From assembly GCF_030503875.2 (NCBI RefSeq), contig NZ_CP129968.2, positions 1,116,001 through 1,180,000 of the forward strand: 64,000 nucleotides of DNA, written 5' to 3'. Under the pieces are notes generated by a model. The model made no database searches. It worked only from the letters and a program-made list of their open reading frames with translations, and was not told where the DNA came from. A program made the position numbers and the translations under genes. Each line of letters starts with the position of its first letter. Position 1 is the first letter of the stretch. Below are positions 52,417-64,000 of this stretch, piece after piece. This DNA is from Marivirga arenosa (GTDB lineage Bacteria > Bacteroidota > Bacteroidia > Cytophagales > Cyclobacteriaceae).

Positions 52417-55400
52417 TTGGCTAATATAAATCAATCTGAAAGAATCAATTTCTCGTCAATTAAAACAGTAATTGATTATCCTGATTTCCTTGATGTTCAA
52501 CTCCAATCATTTAAGGATTTTTTCCAATTGGAAACTCCTGCTGAAAAACGAGCTGAAGAAGGAATTTTTAAAGTATTCCAAGAAAACTTTCCAATTTCAG
52601 ATTCTAGAGAAAACTTTGTTCTAGAATTCGTTGACTATCTAGTTGACCCACCAAAATATGATATTGATGGTTGTATCGATAGAGGTTTAACTTATTCAGT
52701 TCCTTTAAAAGCAAAATTAAGATTAATTTGCAATGATGAGGACAATGAAGACTTTGAAACAATTGAGCAAGAGGTATTCTTAGGGAATATCCCTTACATG
52801 ACAGAAAAGGGCTCTTTCATTATTAATGGAGCTGAGCGTGTTATTGTATCTCAATTACACAGGTCACCAGGTGTGTTCTTTGCTCAAAGTAAACACACAA
52901 ACGGTACTAAATTATATTCTGCGAGAATTATCCCATTCAAAGGATCTTGGATTGAATTTGCTACCGATGTTAATAATGTGATGTATGCCTACATCGACAG
53001 AAAGAAGAAATTCCCTGTTACTACATTATTACGTGCTATCGGTTATGGTTCTGATAAAGATATTTTAGATCTTTTCAATCTTTCTGAAGAAGTTGAAGGT
53101 ACTAAAGCGGCTTTGAAAAAAGTTATCGGAAGAAAACTTGCTGCAAGAGTTCTTAAAACCTGGACAGAGGATTTCGTGGATGAAGATACAGGAGAAGTTG
53201 TATCTATCGATAGAAATGAAGTTCTTTTAGAAAGAGACTCAGTAATTGAGGAAGAAGATATTGACTTAATCTTAGATGCTGGTGTTAAATCTATTATTTT
53301 ACATAGAACTGATGTAAATATCACTGATTACAGCATCGTATATAATACATTACAAAAAGATAACTCAAACTCTGAGAAAGAGGCAGTAGAACAAATTTAC
53401 CGTCAGCTTAGAAATACCGAGGCTCCTGATGAGGCTACTGCAAGAGAGATTATCCAAAACTTATTTTTCTCTGAAAAGAGATATGATTTAGGTGAAGTTG
53501 GTAGATATAGAATCAACAAAAAATTAGGCTTAGATATTGAAGCTGATACTAAAGTTTTAACAAAAGTGGATATTATTCACATTGTTAAATACCTAATTGG
53601 TTTGATAAACTCTAAAGCTATTGTTGATGATATCGATCACTTAAGTAACAGAAGAGTTAGAACTGTTGGTGAGCAATTATATGCGCAGTTTGGAGTAGGT
53701 TTAGCTAGAATGGCTAGAACTATCCGCGAGAGAATGAATGTAAGAGATAATGAAGACTTCAAGCCTGTTGATTTGATCAATGCAAGAACATTATCCTCTG
53801 TTATTAACTCATTCTTTGGTACTAACCAGTTATCTCAATTTATGGATCAGACGAACCCATTATCTGAGGTAACTCATAAAAGAAGAATGTCTGCTTTAGG
53901 ACCAGGTGGTTTATCAAGAGAACGTGCTGGTTTTGAGGTTCGTGATGTTCACTATACTCACTACGGTAGATTATGTACGATTGAAACTCCTGAAGGTCCA
54001 AACATTGGTTTGATATCTTCTTTATGTGTTCATGCCAAAGTAAACAATATGGGATTCATTGAAACCCCATATAGAAAAGTTGAAAATGGTAAAGTAGACA
54101 TGAGCGGTAACGTATTATACTTAACTGCTGAAGAAGAAGATGACCACAACATCGCCCAGGCTAACGCTCCAATTGATGATTCAGGTAAATATTTGAACGA
54201 TAGAGTAAAAGCTAGATTTGAAGGTGACTTCCCAGTATTAGAGCCAAAAGAGCTTTCTTACATGGATATTGCTCCTAACCAAATTGTATCAGTTGCAGCT
54301 TCTATGATTCCATTCTTGGAGCATGATGATGCAAACCGTGCTTTGATGGGATCAAACATGCAGCGTCAAGCAGTTCCTTTATTGAGACCTGAAGCACCTA
54401 TTGTAGGTACTGGTTTAGAAGGCCGAGTAGCTAGCGATTCTAGAAGTATGATTGTTGCTGAAAAGGATGGGGTTGTTACTTTTGTGGATGCCACTAAGAT
54501 TGTGATTAAGTATGACATGACAGAAGAGGAAAAATTAGTTTCCTTTGATGATGATGAAAGAGTATATGACTTAATCAAATTCAGAAGAACAAATCAAAAT
54601 ACTACGATAAACCTTAGATCTATCGTTTACAAAGGTGATAGAGTAACTAAAGGTCAGATTCTATGTGATGGTTATGCTACTGAGAAAGGTGAGTTAGCTA
54701 TTGGTAGAAATATGAAAGTTGCCTTCATGCCTTGGCAAGGATACAACTTCGAGGATGCGATTGTAATCTCTGAAAGAGTTGTTCGTGACGATATATTTAC
54801 TTCTATTCACATTGAAGAATTTGAACTAGAGGTTAGAGATACAAAAAGAGGTGAAGAAGAATTAACTTCTGAAATTCCTAACGTAAGTGAAGAAGCAGTT
54901 AAAAACCTTGATGAAAATGGTATCATCAGAACAGGTACTGAAATCAAAGAAGGTGATATTTTAATTGGTAAGATTACACCTAAAGGTGAAACAGATCCAA
55001 CCCCTGAAGAAAAACTACTAAGAGCTATCTTCGGTGATAAGGCTGGTGATGTTAAAGATGCTTCAATGAAAGCTTCTCCATCTTTAAGAGGAGTTGTAAT
55101 TGATACTAAGCTTTTTGCAAGACACAAAAAAGATAAAGAAGGTAGAGCTGCTGCTAAGAAAGAAGTAGAAATTCTAGGAAAAGAGTATAGTCGTCAATTA
55201 TTAAAGTTAAGAGAGCTTAAGATTGAAAAACTTACTGAATTATTAGAAGGTAAGACATCACAAGGAATCAAACATAAGTTTGGTGATGAGATTATGAGCA
55301 AAGGTGTTAAGTTCACTAGAAATAACATTGAGAAAAACTTATTCCCTGAGAAAAATATCTACAGAGATGAAAGTAATTACAATGTTCCTGAAGAAGTAAA

Positions 55401-56289
55401 CTTAATTTCTGACTTAATTCTTGATAACTGGACTGATGATGACAATATCAATAAGCTAATCGTTGATTTAGTCAGAAATTACAATAAGAGACGTAATGAG
55501 ATTGCCGGTAAATTCAAGAGAGAGAGATTTACGATTGAAGTAGGGGATGAATTACCAGCAGGAATCGTTCAGCTTGCAAAAGTTTATGTTGCTAAGAAAC
55601 GTAAATTAAAAGTAGGTGATAAGATGGCGGGTCGTCACGGTAACAAAGGTGTAGTAGCTAAGATTGTTCGTGATGAAGATATGCCATTCTTAGAAGATGG
55701 AACTCCAGTAGATATCGTATTGAATCCACTAGGTGTACCATCAAGGATGAACATTGGTCAGATTTATGAAACTGTATTAGGTTGGGCCGGATTAAAATTA
55801 GGACGTAAATATGCGACTCCTATTTTTGATGGTGCTACTTCAGATGAGGTATCAGCAGAGTTAGCGGAAGCTGGATTGCCTGAATTTGGTAGAACACATT
55901 TATATGACGGATTAACAGGTGATAGATTCGATCAAAAAGTAACGGTTGGAGTTATTTACATGCTGAAATTAGGTCACTTAATTGATGACAAGATGCATGC
56001 TCGTTCTATCGGACCTTACTCATTAATTACGCAGCAACCATTGGGTGGTAAGGCTCAATTTGGTGGTCAGCGTTTTGGTGAGATGGAGGTTTGGGCATTA
56101 GAGGCATTTGGTGCTTCTCATGTTCTACAAGAGATTCTTACAATCAAATCTGATGATGTGATTGGAAGAGCTAAAGCCTATGAAGCTATTGTTAAAGGTG
56201 AAAATATGGGTAAACCAAATATTCCGGAATCATTCAATGTATTGGTTCATGAATTAAGAGGTTTAGCATTAGAAATCACTTTAGACTAA
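52417..56289 (+). CDS. rpoB: RNA polymerase beta subunit
   Basis: 1290 aa. The start is TTG at 52417: no in-frame ATG gives a complete N-terminus, and the chosen start yields [28 protein letters not shown] as expected for Bacteroidota. The rifampicin pocket [34 protein letters not shown] keeps the residues of sensitive enzymes (D, H, S at the E. coli 516, 526, 531 positions). The C-terminus contains GRHGNKGVV and [24 protein letters not shown]. It is followed 51 bases later by rpoC. Confidence 0.97.
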   Translation: MANINQSERINFSSIKTVIDYPDFLDVQLQSFKDFFQLETPAEKRAEEGIFKVFQENFPISDSRENFVLEFVDYLVDPPKYDIDGCIDRGLTYSVPLKAKLRLICNDEDNEDFETIEQEVFLGNIPYMTEKGSFIINGAERVIVSQLHRSPGVFFAQSKHTNGTKLYSARIIPFKGSWIEFATDVNNVMYAYIDRKKKFPVTTLLRAIGYGSDKDILDLFNLSEEVEGTKAALKKVIGRKLAARVLKTWTEDFVDEDTGEVVSIDRNEVLLERDSVIEEEDIDLILDAGVKSIILHRTDVNITDYSIVYNTLQKDNSNSEKEAVEQIYRQLRNTEAPDEATAREIIQNLFFSEKRYDLGEVGRYRINKKLGLDIEADTKVLTKVDIIHIVKYLIGLINSKAIVDDIDHLSNRRVRTVGEQLYAQFGVGLARMARTIRERMNVRDNEDFKPVDLINARTLSSVINSFFGTNQLSQFMDQTNPLSEVTHKRRMSALGPGGLSRERAGFEVRDVHYTHYGRLCTIETPEGPNIGLISSLCVHAKVNNMGFIETPYRKVENGKVDMSGNVLYLTAEEEDDHNIAQANAPIDDSGKYLNDRVKARFEGDFPVLEPKELSYMDIAPNQIVSVAASMIPFLEHDDANRALMGSNMQRQAVPLLRPEAPIVGTGLEGRVASDSRSMIVAEKDGVVTFVDATKIVIKYDMTEEEKLVSFDDDERVYDLIKFRRTNQNTTINLRSIVYKGDRVTKGQILCDGYATEKGELAIGRNMKVAFMPWQGYNFEDAIVISERVVRDDIFTSIHIEEFELEVRDTKRGEEELTSEIPNVSEEAVKNLDENGIIRTGTEIKEGDILIGKITPKGETDPTPEEKLLRAIFGDKAGDVKDASMKASPSLRGVVIDTKLFARHKKDKEGRAAAKKEVEILGKEYSRQLLKLRELKIEKLTELLEGKTSQGIKHKFGDEIMSKGVKFTRNNIEKNLFPEKNIYRDESNYNVPEEVNLISDLILDNWTDDDNINKLIVDLVRNYNKRRNEIAGKFKRERFTIEVGDELPAGIVQLAKVYVAKKRKLKVGDKMAGRHGNKGVVAKIVRDEDMPFLEDGTPVDIVLNPLGVPSRMNIGQIYETVLGWAGLKLGRKYATPIFDGATSDEVSAELAEAGLPEFGRTHLYDGLTGDRFDQKVTVGVIYMLKLGHLIDDKMHARSIGPYSLITQQPLGGKAQFGGQRFGEMEVWALEAFGASHVLQEILTIKSDDVIGRAKAYEAIVKGENMGKPNIPESFNVLVHELRGLALEITLD

Positions 56290-56340
56290 TTTCAATTGTT
56301 TTATCGGGGTCTTTAATGGCCCCATTTAGATACATTTATT

Positions 56341-59300
56341 ATGGCGTTCAAAAAAAACAAAAAAATCAACACTGACTTTTCAAAAATCACCATTAGTTTG
56401 GCTTCTCCAGAGTCTATTCTGGAAAGTTCTCATGGTGAGGTCACTCAGCCAGAAACCATCAATTACCGTACTTATAAGCCGGAAATGGGTGGTTTATTCT
56501 GTGAAAGAATATTCGGTCCTGTAAAAGACTGGGAATGTCATTGTGGTAAATATAAAAGAATCAGATATAAAGGGATTATCTGTGATAGATGTGGGGTTGA
56601 AGTAACAGAGAAAAAAGTACGTAGAGAGAGAATGGGCCATATTGAGCTAGTGGTTCCAGTTGCTCACATTTGGTACTTCAAATCTCTACCTAATAAAATT
56701 GGTTACTTACTAGGTTTACCTACTAAGAAATTAGACCAAATCATTTATTACGAAAGATATGTAGTAATCCAGCCAGGTGTTAAAGAAGAGGATGGTATTG
56801 CGTACATGGATTTCTTAACAGAAGATGAGTATCTAGATATTTTAGATAAATTACCTAGAGAAAATCAACAGTTAGATGATGATGATCCAAACAAATTCAT
56901 CGCTAAAATGGGTGCTGAAGCGTTAGATATGCTTTTAAGCAGAATCCAATTAGATGAATTATCATACGAATTAAGACATCAGGCAGCTACTGATACTTCT
57001 CAACAAAGAAAAGCTGAAGCTTTAAAAAGATTGAGAGTAGTTGAAGCCTTCCGTGATGCAAGAACAAGAATTGAAAATCGTCCTGAATGGATGATCATCA
57101 GAATGGTGCCAGTAATTCCGCCAGAACTAAGACCTTTAGTTCCATTAGATGGTGGTCGTTTTGCTACTTCTGATTTAAATGATTTATACAGAAGAGTTAT
57201 CATCAGAAATAACCGTCTGAAAAGATTGATCGATATCAAAGCTCCTGAAGTAATTCTTAGAAATGAGAAGAGAATGTTGCAGGAAGCCGTTGATTCATTA
57301 TTCGATAACTCTAGAAAAGTTAACGCTGTAAGATCTGATGGAAACAGAGCCTTGAAATCACTTTCAGATATGTTGAAAGGTAAGCAAGGTAGATTCCGTC
57401 AAAACTTATTAGGTAAAAGGGTTGATTACTCTGGTCGTTCTGTAATTGTAGTAGGACCTGAGTTAAAAATGCATGAATGCGGTTTGCCTAAAAATATGGC
57501 AGCTGAGCTATTCAAGCCATTTATCATCCGTAAATTAATTGAAAGAGGAATTGTTAAAACGGTTAAATCAGCGAAGAAAATCGTTGACCGTAAAGATCCG
57601 GTAGTTTGGGATATTTTGGAGAATGTGATGAAAGGACATCCTGTATTATTAAACAGGGCTCCAACACTTCACAGATTAGGTATCCAGGCATTCCAGCCTA
57701 AATTAATTGAAGGTAAAGCAATTCAGTTACACCCATTAGCGTGTACAGCATTTAATGCCGATTTCGATGGTGACCAGATGGCGGTTCATGTTCCGTTAGG
57801 ACATGAAGCAATTTTGGAAGCCTCAACATTAATGCTTTCTTCGCATAATATCTTAAACCCTGCTAACGGGGCTCCAATTACTGTGCCTTCTCAGGATATG
57901 GTTTTGGGTCTTTATTATGTTTCAAAAGGTAGAAAATCTACTGAGGAAGAGCCAGTTGCTGGAGAAGGAAAAATCTTCTACAGTGCTGAGGAAGTTATCA
58001 TTGCTATCAATGAAAAGAAAGTTTCTAAGCATGCCCACATAAAATTAAGAACTTATGTTCGCAATGCTGAAGGTGAATTAGAAAGAAAAATAATTGATAC
58101 AGTAGCAGGTCGTGTAATCTTCAATGAAAGTGTTCCTGAAGAAGTAGGTTATATCGATCAATTATTAACTAAAAAGAACTTGCAGGGTATAATTGCCCAT
58201 GTATATAAACTAGCTGGATCAGCAAAAACCGCTAAATTCTTAGATGATATCAAAGAATTAGGTTTCCAAAATGCTTATAAAGGTGGTCTGTCAATGGGAC
58301 TTGGTGATATCATGGTTCCTGAAGTGAAAGATACATTAGTTGAGCAAGCTAAGGAAGAAGTTGATGCAGTATGGAACAATTACTTGATGGGTCTTATTAC
58401 AGATAATGAGCGTTATAATCAAGTAATTGATATCTGGACAAGAATCAATTCTCAATTGACGAACACTCTAATGCAACAATTAGAGGAAGATAATCAAGGA
58501 TTCAACTCTATCTATATGATGATGCACTCTGGAGCTAGAGGTTCAAGAGAGCAGATTCGTCAGTTAGGTGGAATGAGAGGATTGATGGCTAAGCCACAGA
58601 AAAACTTAGCAGGATCTGTAGGAGGTATTATTGAAAACCCAATTCTATCTAACTTCCGTGAGGGACTTGATGTAATTGAGTACTTTATCTCTACACACGG
58701 TGCTCGTAAAGGTCTTGCCGATACAGCTTTGAAAACGGCCGATGCTGGTTACTTAACTAGAAGATTGGTTGATGTTGCTCAAGATGTTGTGGTAAATGAA
58801 GTAGACTGTGGCACGCTTAGAGGTCTAGTAGTTTCTGCCTTGAAAGATAATGATGAAATCGTTGAGTCATTAGCTGAAAGAATTCTAGGTAGAGTTAGTG
58901 TTCATGATATTTATCACCCACAAACTGACGAGTTAATCGTTGAGTCTGGTGAAACGATCACAGATGAAATTTGTGATAAAATAGATGAAGCTTTAATAGA
59001 AGAGGTAGAAATTAGATCTGTATTAACTTGTGAAACCCGTCAAGGAGTTTGTAGTAAGTGTTACGGAAGAAACTTAGCTACTTCTAAAATCGCACAAAAA
59101 GGAGATTCAGTTGGTGTAATTGCAGCTCAATCAATTGGTGAGCCAGGAACGCAGTTGACACTTAGAACCTTCCACGTTGGGGGTACTGCTTCTAACATTG
59201 CGGTTGAAGCAACCATTAAAGCGAAAACTGGCGGTGTTGTAGAATTTGAGGACTTAAGAGCTATTCAATCTACAGATGACGAAGGAGAGTCAAGAACGGT

Positions 59301-60639
59301 AGTAATGGGTAGATCTGGTGAGATTAAAATCATCGATCCTAAATCTAAAAAGGTATTAATGAGTAATCACGTACCTTATAGTGCAACCCTTAAAGTTAAA
59401 GAAGGTGAAAAAGTAGAAAAGGATCAGGAGCTTTGTTTCTGGGATCCATATAATGCTGTTATTCTTTCTGAATTTGAAGGAGTTACTGAATTTGAAAGTA
59501 TCGAAGAAGGTATCACTTATAAAGAGGAATCAGATGAGCAAACAGGTCACAGAGAAAAAGTTATTATCGATACAAAAGATAAAACTAAAAACCCTGCTGT
59601 AATTGTAAATACTAAAGGACAAGATCCTAAGACTTACAATATTCCAGTGGGAGCTCACTTATCAGTTGATGAAGGAGCTAAAATTAAGCCTGGTCAGATC
59701 TTAGCTAAAATACCAAGATCTACATCCAAATCTAAAGATATTACAGGGGGTCTTCCTAGGGTAACTGAGTTGTTCGAGGCTAGAAACCCTTCAAACCCTG
59801 CGGTTGTATCTGAGATTGATGGTGTTGTGACCTTTGGTGGAATCAAGAGAGGTAACAGAGAAATCTTTATTGAATCTAAAGATGGTGTTAAGAAAAGATA
59901 TTTAGTGTCTCTATCTAAACACATTTTAGTTCAGGATAATGACTTTGTGAAAGCTGGTTATGCACTTTCTGATGGAGCTACAACTCCAAATGATATTCTT
60001 TCTATTAAAGGACCGACAGCTGTTCAGGAATATATCGTTAATGAAATTCAGGAAGTGTACCGTTTACAAGGTGTGAAAATCAATGATAAGCACATCGAGG
60101 TAATCGTTAGACAAATGATGCAGAAAGTTCAGGTTCTAGAATCTGGTGATACTACTTTCTTACCTAATCAGGTAGTGGATCGTTTCGTGTTCAGAGAAGA
60201 AAACGATAGAATCTTAGATATGAAAGTGGTTACAGATGCTGGAGATTCTCCAAATCTAAAACCAGGGCAAATCATTTCAGCAAGAAAATTAAGAGATGAA
60301 AACTCAACGCTGAAAAGAAAAGATATGAAGTTAGTGAAAACTAGAGATGCTGAGCCTGCGGTTTCTAAACCAACATTACAAGGTATTACGCAATCATCTT
60401 TAGGAACTGAAAGCTTTATATCAGCAGCATCATTCCAGGAAACTACTAAAGTGTTAAGTGAAGCTTCAATTAGAGGTAAAGCCGACCACTTATTAGGATT
60501 GAAAGAGAATGTAATTGTAGGACACTTGATTCCTGCAGGTACAGGCTTGAAGGATTGGACTGAAATGATTGTTGGTTCTAAAGAAGAACTTGACAGCATG
60601 AAAGAAAGTAAAGTAGCAGAAGAAAAGACTGAAGCATAA
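56341..60639 (+). CDS. rpoC: RNA polymerase beta' subunit
   Basis: 1432 aa. The N-terminal zinc finger is [19 protein letters not shown]. The catalytic loop NADFDGDQM carries D474, D476 and D478. The second zinc site is in [11 protein letters not shown]. The trigger-loop region [18 protein letters not shown] and the C-terminal domain [29 protein letters not shown] are intact. The stop codon lies in the loop of a terminator-like hairpin. A short hairpin in the rpoB-rpoC gap (GGGGTC-TTTAAT-GGCCCC) could modulate its translation. Confidence 0.97.
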   Translation: MAFKKNKKINTDFSKITISLASPESILESSHGEVTQPETINYRTYKPEMGGLFCERIFGPVKDWECHCGKYKRIRYKGIICDRCGVEVTEKKVRRERMGHIELVVPVAHIWYFKSLPNKIGYLLGLPTKKLDQIIYYERYVVIQPGVKEEDGIAYMDFLTEDEYLDILDKLPRENQQLDDDDPNKFIAKMGAEALDMLLSRIQLDELSYELRHQAATDTSQQRKAEALKRLRVVEAFRDARTRIENRPEWMIIRMVPVIPPELRPLVPLDGGRFATSDLNDLYRRVIIRNNRLKRLIDIKAPEVILRNEKRMLQEAVDSLFDNSRKVNAVRSDGNRALKSLSDMLKGKQGRFRQNLLGKRVDYSGRSVIVVGPELKMHECGLPKNMAAELFKPFIIRKLIERGIVKTVKSAKKIVDRKDPVVWDILENVMKGHPVLLNRAPTLHRLGIQAFQPKLIEGKAIQLHPLACTAFNADFDGDQMAVHVPLGHEAILEASTLMLSSHNILNPANGAPITVPSQDMVLGLYYVSKGRKSTEEEPVAGEGKIFYSAEEVIIAINEKKVSKHAHIKLRTYVRNAEGELERKIIDTVAGRVIFNESVPEEVGYIDQLLTKKNLQGIIAHVYKLAGSAKTAKFLDDIKELGFQNAYKGGLSMGLGDIMVPEVKDTLVEQAKEEVDAVWNNYLMGLITDNERYNQVIDIWTRINSQLTNTLMQQLEEDNQGFNSIYMMMHSGARGSREQIRQLGGMRGLMAKPQKNLAGSVGGIIENPILSNFREGLDVIEYFISTHGARKGLADTALKTADAGYLTRRLVDVAQDVVVNEVDCGTLRGLVVSALKDNDEIVESLAERILGRVSVHDIYHPQTDELIVESGETITDEICDKIDEALIEEVEIRSVLTCETRQGVCSKCYGRNLATSKIAQKGDSVGVIAAQSIGEPGTQLTLRTFHVGGTASNIAVEATIKAKTGGVVEFEDLRAIQSTDDEGESRTVVMGRSGEIKIIDPKSKKVLMSNHVPYSATLKVKEGEKVEKDQELCFWDPYNAVILSEFEGVTEFESIEEGITYKEESDEQTGHREKVIIDTKDKTKNPAVIVNTKGQDPKTYNIPVGAHLSVDEGAKIKPGQILAKIPRSTSKSKDITGGLPRVTELFEARNPSNPAVVSEIDGVVTFGGIKRGNREIFIESKDGVKKRYLVSLSKHILVQDNDFVKAGYALSDGATTPNDILSIKGPTAVQEYIVNEIQEVYRLQGVKINDKHIEVIVRQMMQKVQVLESGDTTFLPNQVVDRFVFREENDRILDMKVVTDAGDSPNLKPGQIISARKLRDENSTLKRKDMKLVKTRDAEPAVSKPTLQGITQSSLGTESFISAASFQETTKVLSEASIRGKADHLLGLKENVIVGHLIPAGTGLKDWTEMIVGSKEELDSMKESKVAEEKTEA

Positions 60640-60655
60640 TTCAGTCTTTCTTTTA
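60624..60655 (+). terminator. Terminator-like hairpin over the rpoC stop codon
   Basis: AAAGACTGAA / TTCAGTCTTT, a perfect 10-bp stem with loop GCATAA. The stop codon TAA is at 60637-60639, in the loop. CTTTTAAAT follows. The next gene lies 20 bases beyond, so read-through is probably partial. Confidence 0.6.
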
Positions 60656-60674
60656 AATAAATCCAGTTTATAAA

Positions 60675-60998
60675 ATGGAGGAACAAAAAGGAAATAAGAA
60701 ACAGAACCAAATTAACATTGAACTACCCGAAGATGTAGCGGAAGGTGTTTATGCTAATTTGGCAATGGTGGCGCACTCTAACAGTGAATTTGTTATTGAT
60801 TTTATCCGATTAATGCCAGGAGTACCTAAAGCGAAAGTGAAATCTAGAGTTGTAGTGACTCCAGAGCATGCAAAAAGGTTATTGAATGCATTAAAGGATA
60901 ATATTAATAAATACGAAAAGAATTTTGGACCGATAAAACAATCAGAAGAATCACCGAAATTTCCGATGAATTTTGGTTCAAATGTCGGAGAAGCTTAA
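60675..60998 (+). CDS. DUF3467 protein
   Basis: 107 aa, small soluble protein. NQINIELPEDVAEGVYANLAMVAHSNSEFVIDFIRLMPGVPKAKVKSRVVVTPEHAKRLLNALKDNINKYEKNFG spans the DUF3467 domain. This family regularly follows rpoC in Bacteroidota; its role is unknown. It lies 35 bases after rpoC and before the terminator-promoter overlap at 61037. Confidence 0.88.
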   Translation: MEEQKGNKKQNQINIELPEDVAEGVYANLAMVAHSNSEFVIDFIRLMPGVPKAKVKSRVVVTPEHAKRLLNALKDNINKYEKNFGPIKQSEESPKFPMNFGSNVGEA

Positions 60999-61036
60999 GC
61001 TTATTCCTTATAAATTAGGACTTTGTGAAAATAATT

Positions 61037-61071
61037 AATCAGATGTGTTTGGATAATGCATCTGATTTTTT
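61037..61071 (+). terminator. Intrinsic terminator after the DUF3467 gene
   Basis: AATCAGATG (61037-61045) pairs with CATCTGATT (61059-61067), a perfect 9-bp stem followed by T's. The 13-base loop contains the TTTG box of the rpsL promoter. Confidence 0.72.
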
Positions 61072-61078
61072 ACCTTTG
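61048..61078 (+). promoter_or_regulatory. Promoter of rpsL-rpsG-fusA
   Basis: TTTG at 61048-61051, 19 bases, TACCTTTG at 61071-61078 (exact). It overlaps the preceding terminator and lies 47 bases before the rpsL start. Confidence 0.77.
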
Positions 61079-61124
61079 CAGTCCTAAAAATCTCAAGTAG
61101 TAATAGAAGATAAAGTTATAATAA

Positions 61125-61499
61125 ATGCCTACTATACAACAATTAGTTAAAAAGGGTAGAAAGAAATTGACTTCTAAGTCAAAATCTCCTGCTTTGGATT
61201 CTTGCCCACAAAGAAGAGGTGTATGTACTCGTGTTTATACAACCACTCCTAAAAAGCCTAACTCAGCAATGAGAAAAGTGGCTAGGGTTAGGTTAACCAA
61301 TCAAAAAGAAGTGAACGCGTACATCCCTGGTGAAGGTCATAACCTACAAGAACACTCAATAGTGTTAATTAGGGGAGGAAGAGTAAAAGATTTACCGGGT
61401 GTGAGATATCACATCATTAGAGGTGCATTGGATACTGCTGGTGTAAACGGTCGTACCCAAAGAAGATCAAAATACGGAGCTAAAAGACCTAAGAAATAA
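61125..61499 (+). CDS. rpsL: 30S ribosomal protein S12
   Basis: 124 aa. Decoding-centre protein. Loops [18 protein letters not shown] and [17 protein letters not shown] keep the Lys residues of streptomycin-sensitive forms. It heads the str operon here (rpsL-rpsG-fusA) from its own promoter. Confidence 0.98.
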   Translation: MPTIQQLVKKGRKKLTSKSKSPALDSCPQRRGVCTRVYTTTPKKPNSAMRKVARVRLTNQKEVNAYIPGEGHNLQEHSIVLIRGGRVKDLPGVRYHIIRGALDTAGVNGRTQRRSKYGAKRPKK

Positions 61500-61505
61500 A
61501 GAAAG

Positions 61506-61973
61506 ATGAGGAAAGCAAAACCTAAAAAAAGATATATCCTTCCAGATCCTAAATTTGGAGATACATTGGTTACAAAATTTGTAAACTACCTAATGGTGGA
61601 TGGTAAAAAAAGTGTTGCATACAACATTTTTTATGATGCCTTAAACATGGTAGAGGAAAAAACAAAAGAGAACGGATTGGAAGTTTGGAAAAAAGCTTTG
61701 TCTAATATTTCTCCTGCTGTAGAGGTGAAAAGTAGAAGAGTGGGTGGAGCAACATTCCAAGTGCCACTAGAAGTTCGTCCTGAAAGAAAAATATCTTTAG
61801 GAATTAAATGGATGATCACTTTTGCTAGAAAAAGAGGTGAAAAAACCATGACAGAACGTTTAGCTGGTGAAATCATTGCTGCTTCTAAAGGTGAAGGAGC
61901 TGCTATCAAAAAGAAAGATGATACGCACCGTATGGCTGAAGCAAATAAAGCATTTTCTCATTTTAGATTTTAA
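61506..61973 (+). CDS. rpsG: 30S ribosomal protein S7
   Basis: 155 aa, near the usual length. rRNA-binding segments [31 protein letters not shown] and [23 protein letters not shown] are present. It assembles the 30S head and is a common repressor of the str operon in other bacteria. It follows rpsL by six bases and precedes fusA by 11. Confidence 0.98.
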   Translation: MRKAKPKKRYILPDPKFGDTLVTKFVNYLMVDGKKSVAYNIFYDALNMVEEKTKENGLEVWKKALSNISPAVEVKSRRVGGATFQVPLEVRPERKISLGIKWMITFARKRGEKTMTERLAGEIIAASKGEGAAIKKKDDTHRMAEANKAFSHFRF

Positions 61974-61984
61974 AAGCTAATATA

Positions 61985-64000
61985 ATGGCAAGAGATCTCA
62001 GACTAACACGTAATATAGGTATCGCTGCTCACATCGATGCCGGAAAAACTACTACTACTGAAAGGATTTTATACTATACTGGTGTAAGTCACAAAATTGG
62101 TGAGGTTCATGATGGTGCTGCCACTATGGACTGGATGGAACAAGAGCAGGAAAGAGGTATTACTATTACTTCAGCTGCAACTACTGTGTTCTGGCCATAC
62201 AAGGGTGAAGAATACCATATCAATATCATTGATACTCCAGGTCACGTTGACTTTACTGTAGAGGTAAACAGATCTTTAAGAGTATTAGACGGTTTAGTTT
62301 TCTTATTCAGTGCTGTTGATGGTGTTGAACCTCAGTCAGAAACTAACTGGAGACTAGCAGATAACTATAAAGTATCAAGAATCGGTTTCGTTAACAAAAT
62401 GGACCGTGATGGTGCAGACTTCCTAAATGTTTGTCGTCAGGTAAAAGAAATGTTAGGGACTAAGTCAGTTCCTTTACAGTTACCAATTGGTGCAGAAGGA
62501 AACTTCAAAGGCGTTGTCGACTTAGTTGAAATGAAAGCTTTCGTTTGGAACGAGGAAGATAACGGAATGACTTGGGAAGAGGTTGAAATACCTGCCGATA
62601 TGCAAGATGAGGTAAACGAATACCGTGAACACTTGTTAGAATCAGTAGCAGAGTATGATGAGTCTCTAATGGAGAAATACTTTGATGATCCTGAATCTAT
62701 TACAAGAGATGAGGTAATTGCTGCATTGAGAGCTGCAACCTTAGATCTTGCATTTGTTCCAATGATGTGTGGATCAGCATTTAAAAATAAAGGAGTTCAG
62801 ACTTTATTGAACTATGTAATGGAATTATTACCTTCTCCATTAGATAGAGATAATATTGTAGGTACAAATCCTGATACTGAAGAGCCTACAAGTAGAAAGC
62901 CAACTGCAGAAGATCCATTTTCTGCATTAGCATTCAAAATTGCTACTGATCCATTCGTAGGTCGTTTATGTTTCGTAAGATCATATTCTGGTACTTTAGA
63001 ATCAGGTTCTTATGTATTCAATACTAGAACGAATAAAAAAGAAAGAATTTCTAGAATCTTCCAAATGCATGCAAATAAGCAGAACCAAATTGAAAAGCTT
63101 CATGCTGGTGATATTGCTGCAGTGGTTGGTTTTAAAGATATAAAAACAGGAGATACTCTTTGTAACGAGAATCACAAGATTGTTCTTGAATCAATGGTCT
63201 TCCCAGATCCAGTTATTGGTTATGCAATTGAGCCTAAAACTCAGGCAGATGTTGATAAGATGGGTATGGCTATCGCTAAATTAGTGGAAGAAGATCCTAC
63301 GCTTCAAGTCAATACTGATGAGGAAACAGGTCAGACTATCCTTAGAGGTATGGGTGAGTTACACTTGGATATCATCATGGATCGTCTAAGAAGAGAATTC
63401 AAGGTTGATGTTAACCAAGGTGCTCCTCAGGTAGCATATAAAGAAGCTATCACAACTTTAGTTGATCACAAAGAGGTTTATAAAAAGCAGTCTGGTGGTA
63501 AAGGTAAATTTGCGGACATCGTTTTCAAATTATCTCCTGCTGAGGAAAATGAAAAGGGTGAAATCGAACCAGGTTTACAATTTGATAACAAAATTACTGG
63601 TGGTGTTATTCCAAAAGAATTTATACCAGCAATCCAGAAAGGTTTCACTGAGGCAATGTCTAATGGTCCTTTAGCTGGTTATCCAATTGAGGCTATGAAA
63701 GTTGAGCTTTATCATGGTAGTTTCCACGATGTCGATTCTGATGCTCTTTCTTTCGAATTAGCTGCAAGAATAGGTTTCAAAGAAGCTGCTAAGAAAGCAG
63801 GTCCTCAATTACTTGAGCCAGTAATGAAAGTTGAGGTTACAACACCAGATGAATATACTGGTCCTGTAACTGGTGACTTGAATAAGAGAAGAGGTTTAAT
63901 GAAAGGTATGGATCCTAAAGGCGCTGCACAAATTATCAGAGCAGATGTTCCTTTATCAGAGTTGTTTGGTTATGTGACTGACTTAAGAACGATCACGTCC
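61985..64000 (+). CDS. fusA: Elongation factor G, 3' end beyond the window
   Basis: 672 codons visible, with the frame open to the edge; full EF-G is about 700. Starts [32 protein letters not shown] (G1), with G2 [13 protein letters not shown]3 DTPGHVDF and G4 NKMD. Domain IV begins QVAYKEAI. It translocates tRNAs and, with the frr product, recycles ribosomes. Last gene of the str operon present. Confidence 0.97.
   Translation, partial: MARDLRLTRNIGIAAHIDAGKTTTTERILYYTGVSHKIGEVHDGAATMDWMEQEQERGITITSAATTVFWPYKGEEYHINIIDTPGHVDFTVEVNRSLRVLDGLVFLFSAVDGVEPQSETNWRLADNYKVSRIGFVNKMDRDGADFLNVCRQVKEMLGTKSVPLQLPIGAEGNFKGVVDLVEMKAFVWNEEDNGMTWEEVEIPADMQDEVNEYREHLLESVAEYDESLMEKYFDDPESITRDEVIAALRAATLDLAFVPMMCGSAFKNKGVQTLLNYVMELLPSPLDRDNIVGTNPDTEEPTSRKPTAEDPFSALAFKIATDPFVGRLCFVRSYSGTLESGSYVFNTRTNKKERISRIFQMHANKQNQIEKLHAGDIAAVVGFKDIKTGDTLCNENHKIVLESMVFPDPVIGYAIEPKTQADVDKMGMAIAKLVEEDPTLQVNTDEETGQTILRGMGELHLDIIMDRLRREFKVDVNQGAPQVAYKEAITTLVDHKEVYKKQSGGKGKFADIVFKLSPAEENEKGEIEPGLQFDNKITGGVIPKEFIPAIQKGFTEAMSNGPLAGYPIEAMKVELYHGSFHDVDSDALSFELAARIGFKEAAKKAGPQLLEPVMKVEVTTPDEYTGPVTGDLNKRRGLMKGMDPKGAAQIIRADVPLSELFGYVTDLRTITS

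Noticed and set aside
53811..53910. Possible rifampicin-resistance change in rpoB
   Set aside because: The pocket residues corresponding to E. coli D516, H526 and S531 are unchanged.
61985..64000. Truncated EF-G as a broken gene
   Set aside because: The frame is intact to the window edge; it is cut only by the window.

Overview
The window looks like chromosomal DNA from a free-living member of the Bacteroidota, most likely order Cytophagales. The reasons are low GC content, promoters of the Bacteroidota type (TTTG about 19 bases before TAnnTTTG), a TonB receptor with an N-terminal CarboxypepD_reg-like domain, and lineage-typical families (DUF4199, DUF3467, DUF2490-like, BatA-domain protein, split HipA). 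The order is inferred from gene content, not from a database match.

Layout. 1-9.9 kb: the end of an amidohydrolase, then polA and ruvC (DNA repair), two AI-2E-family permeases flanking a GH113-like glycosidase and an AsmA-like protein, and an aldo/keto reductase. 10.0-14.6 kb: mnmE, followed by a compact accessory island with two toxin-antitoxin modules of different chemistry. The first is a HEPN/MNT (HepT/MntA-type) pair. The second is a tripartite hipB-hipS-hipT operon with three operator-like 16-mers spaced exactly 60 bp apart. A small orphan gene lies between them. 14.7-27.3 kb: a MORN-repeat and outer-membrane cluster, an agmatine deiminase-family enzyme, an AidB-like acyl-CoA dehydrogenase, a MATE exporter, a DPP IV-like peptidase and a fasciclin lipoprotein. 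27.6-37.3 kb: a TonB-dependent receptor, then a BatA-domain protein, a catalytically degenerate dihydroorotase homologue, DUF4199 and two GT2 glycosyltransferases in one tight operon, and a convergent methyltransferase. 37.6-41.6 kb: a MacA/MacB/TolC-like exporter whose adaptor gene carries an apparent one-base frameshift. 41.7-47.2 kb: small orphans, a macro-domain protein, purine nucleoside phosphorylase, YceI, an NADPH-dependent FMN reductase-like protein, frr-pyrH, and a biotin carrier protein.

47.4-64 kb is the translation/transcription core: tRNA-Tyr, tRNA-Gly, tRNA-Thr, tuf, tRNA-Trp, secE, nusG, rplK, rplA, rplJ, rplL, rpoB, rpoC, a DUF3467 gene, rpsL, rpsG and fusA (running off the end). 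The order is the classic bacterial one, but the noncoding joints are unusual. Twice (after tuf and after the rpoC/DUF3467 unit) an intrinsic terminator is interleaved with the next promoter. The tRNA-Gly/tRNA-Thr spacer can form mutually exclusive hairpins. The rplL-rpoB spacer is packed with hairpins before an apparent TTG start of rpoB.

The points most worth a second look are the hipBST-like operon and its operator array, the zinc-ribbon-like Cys cluster on HipT, the structured spacers in the tuf-rpoC region, the dihydroorotase homologue lacking its metal ligands, and the adaptor frameshift. No CRISPR array, insertion sequence, rRNA or prophage was seen.
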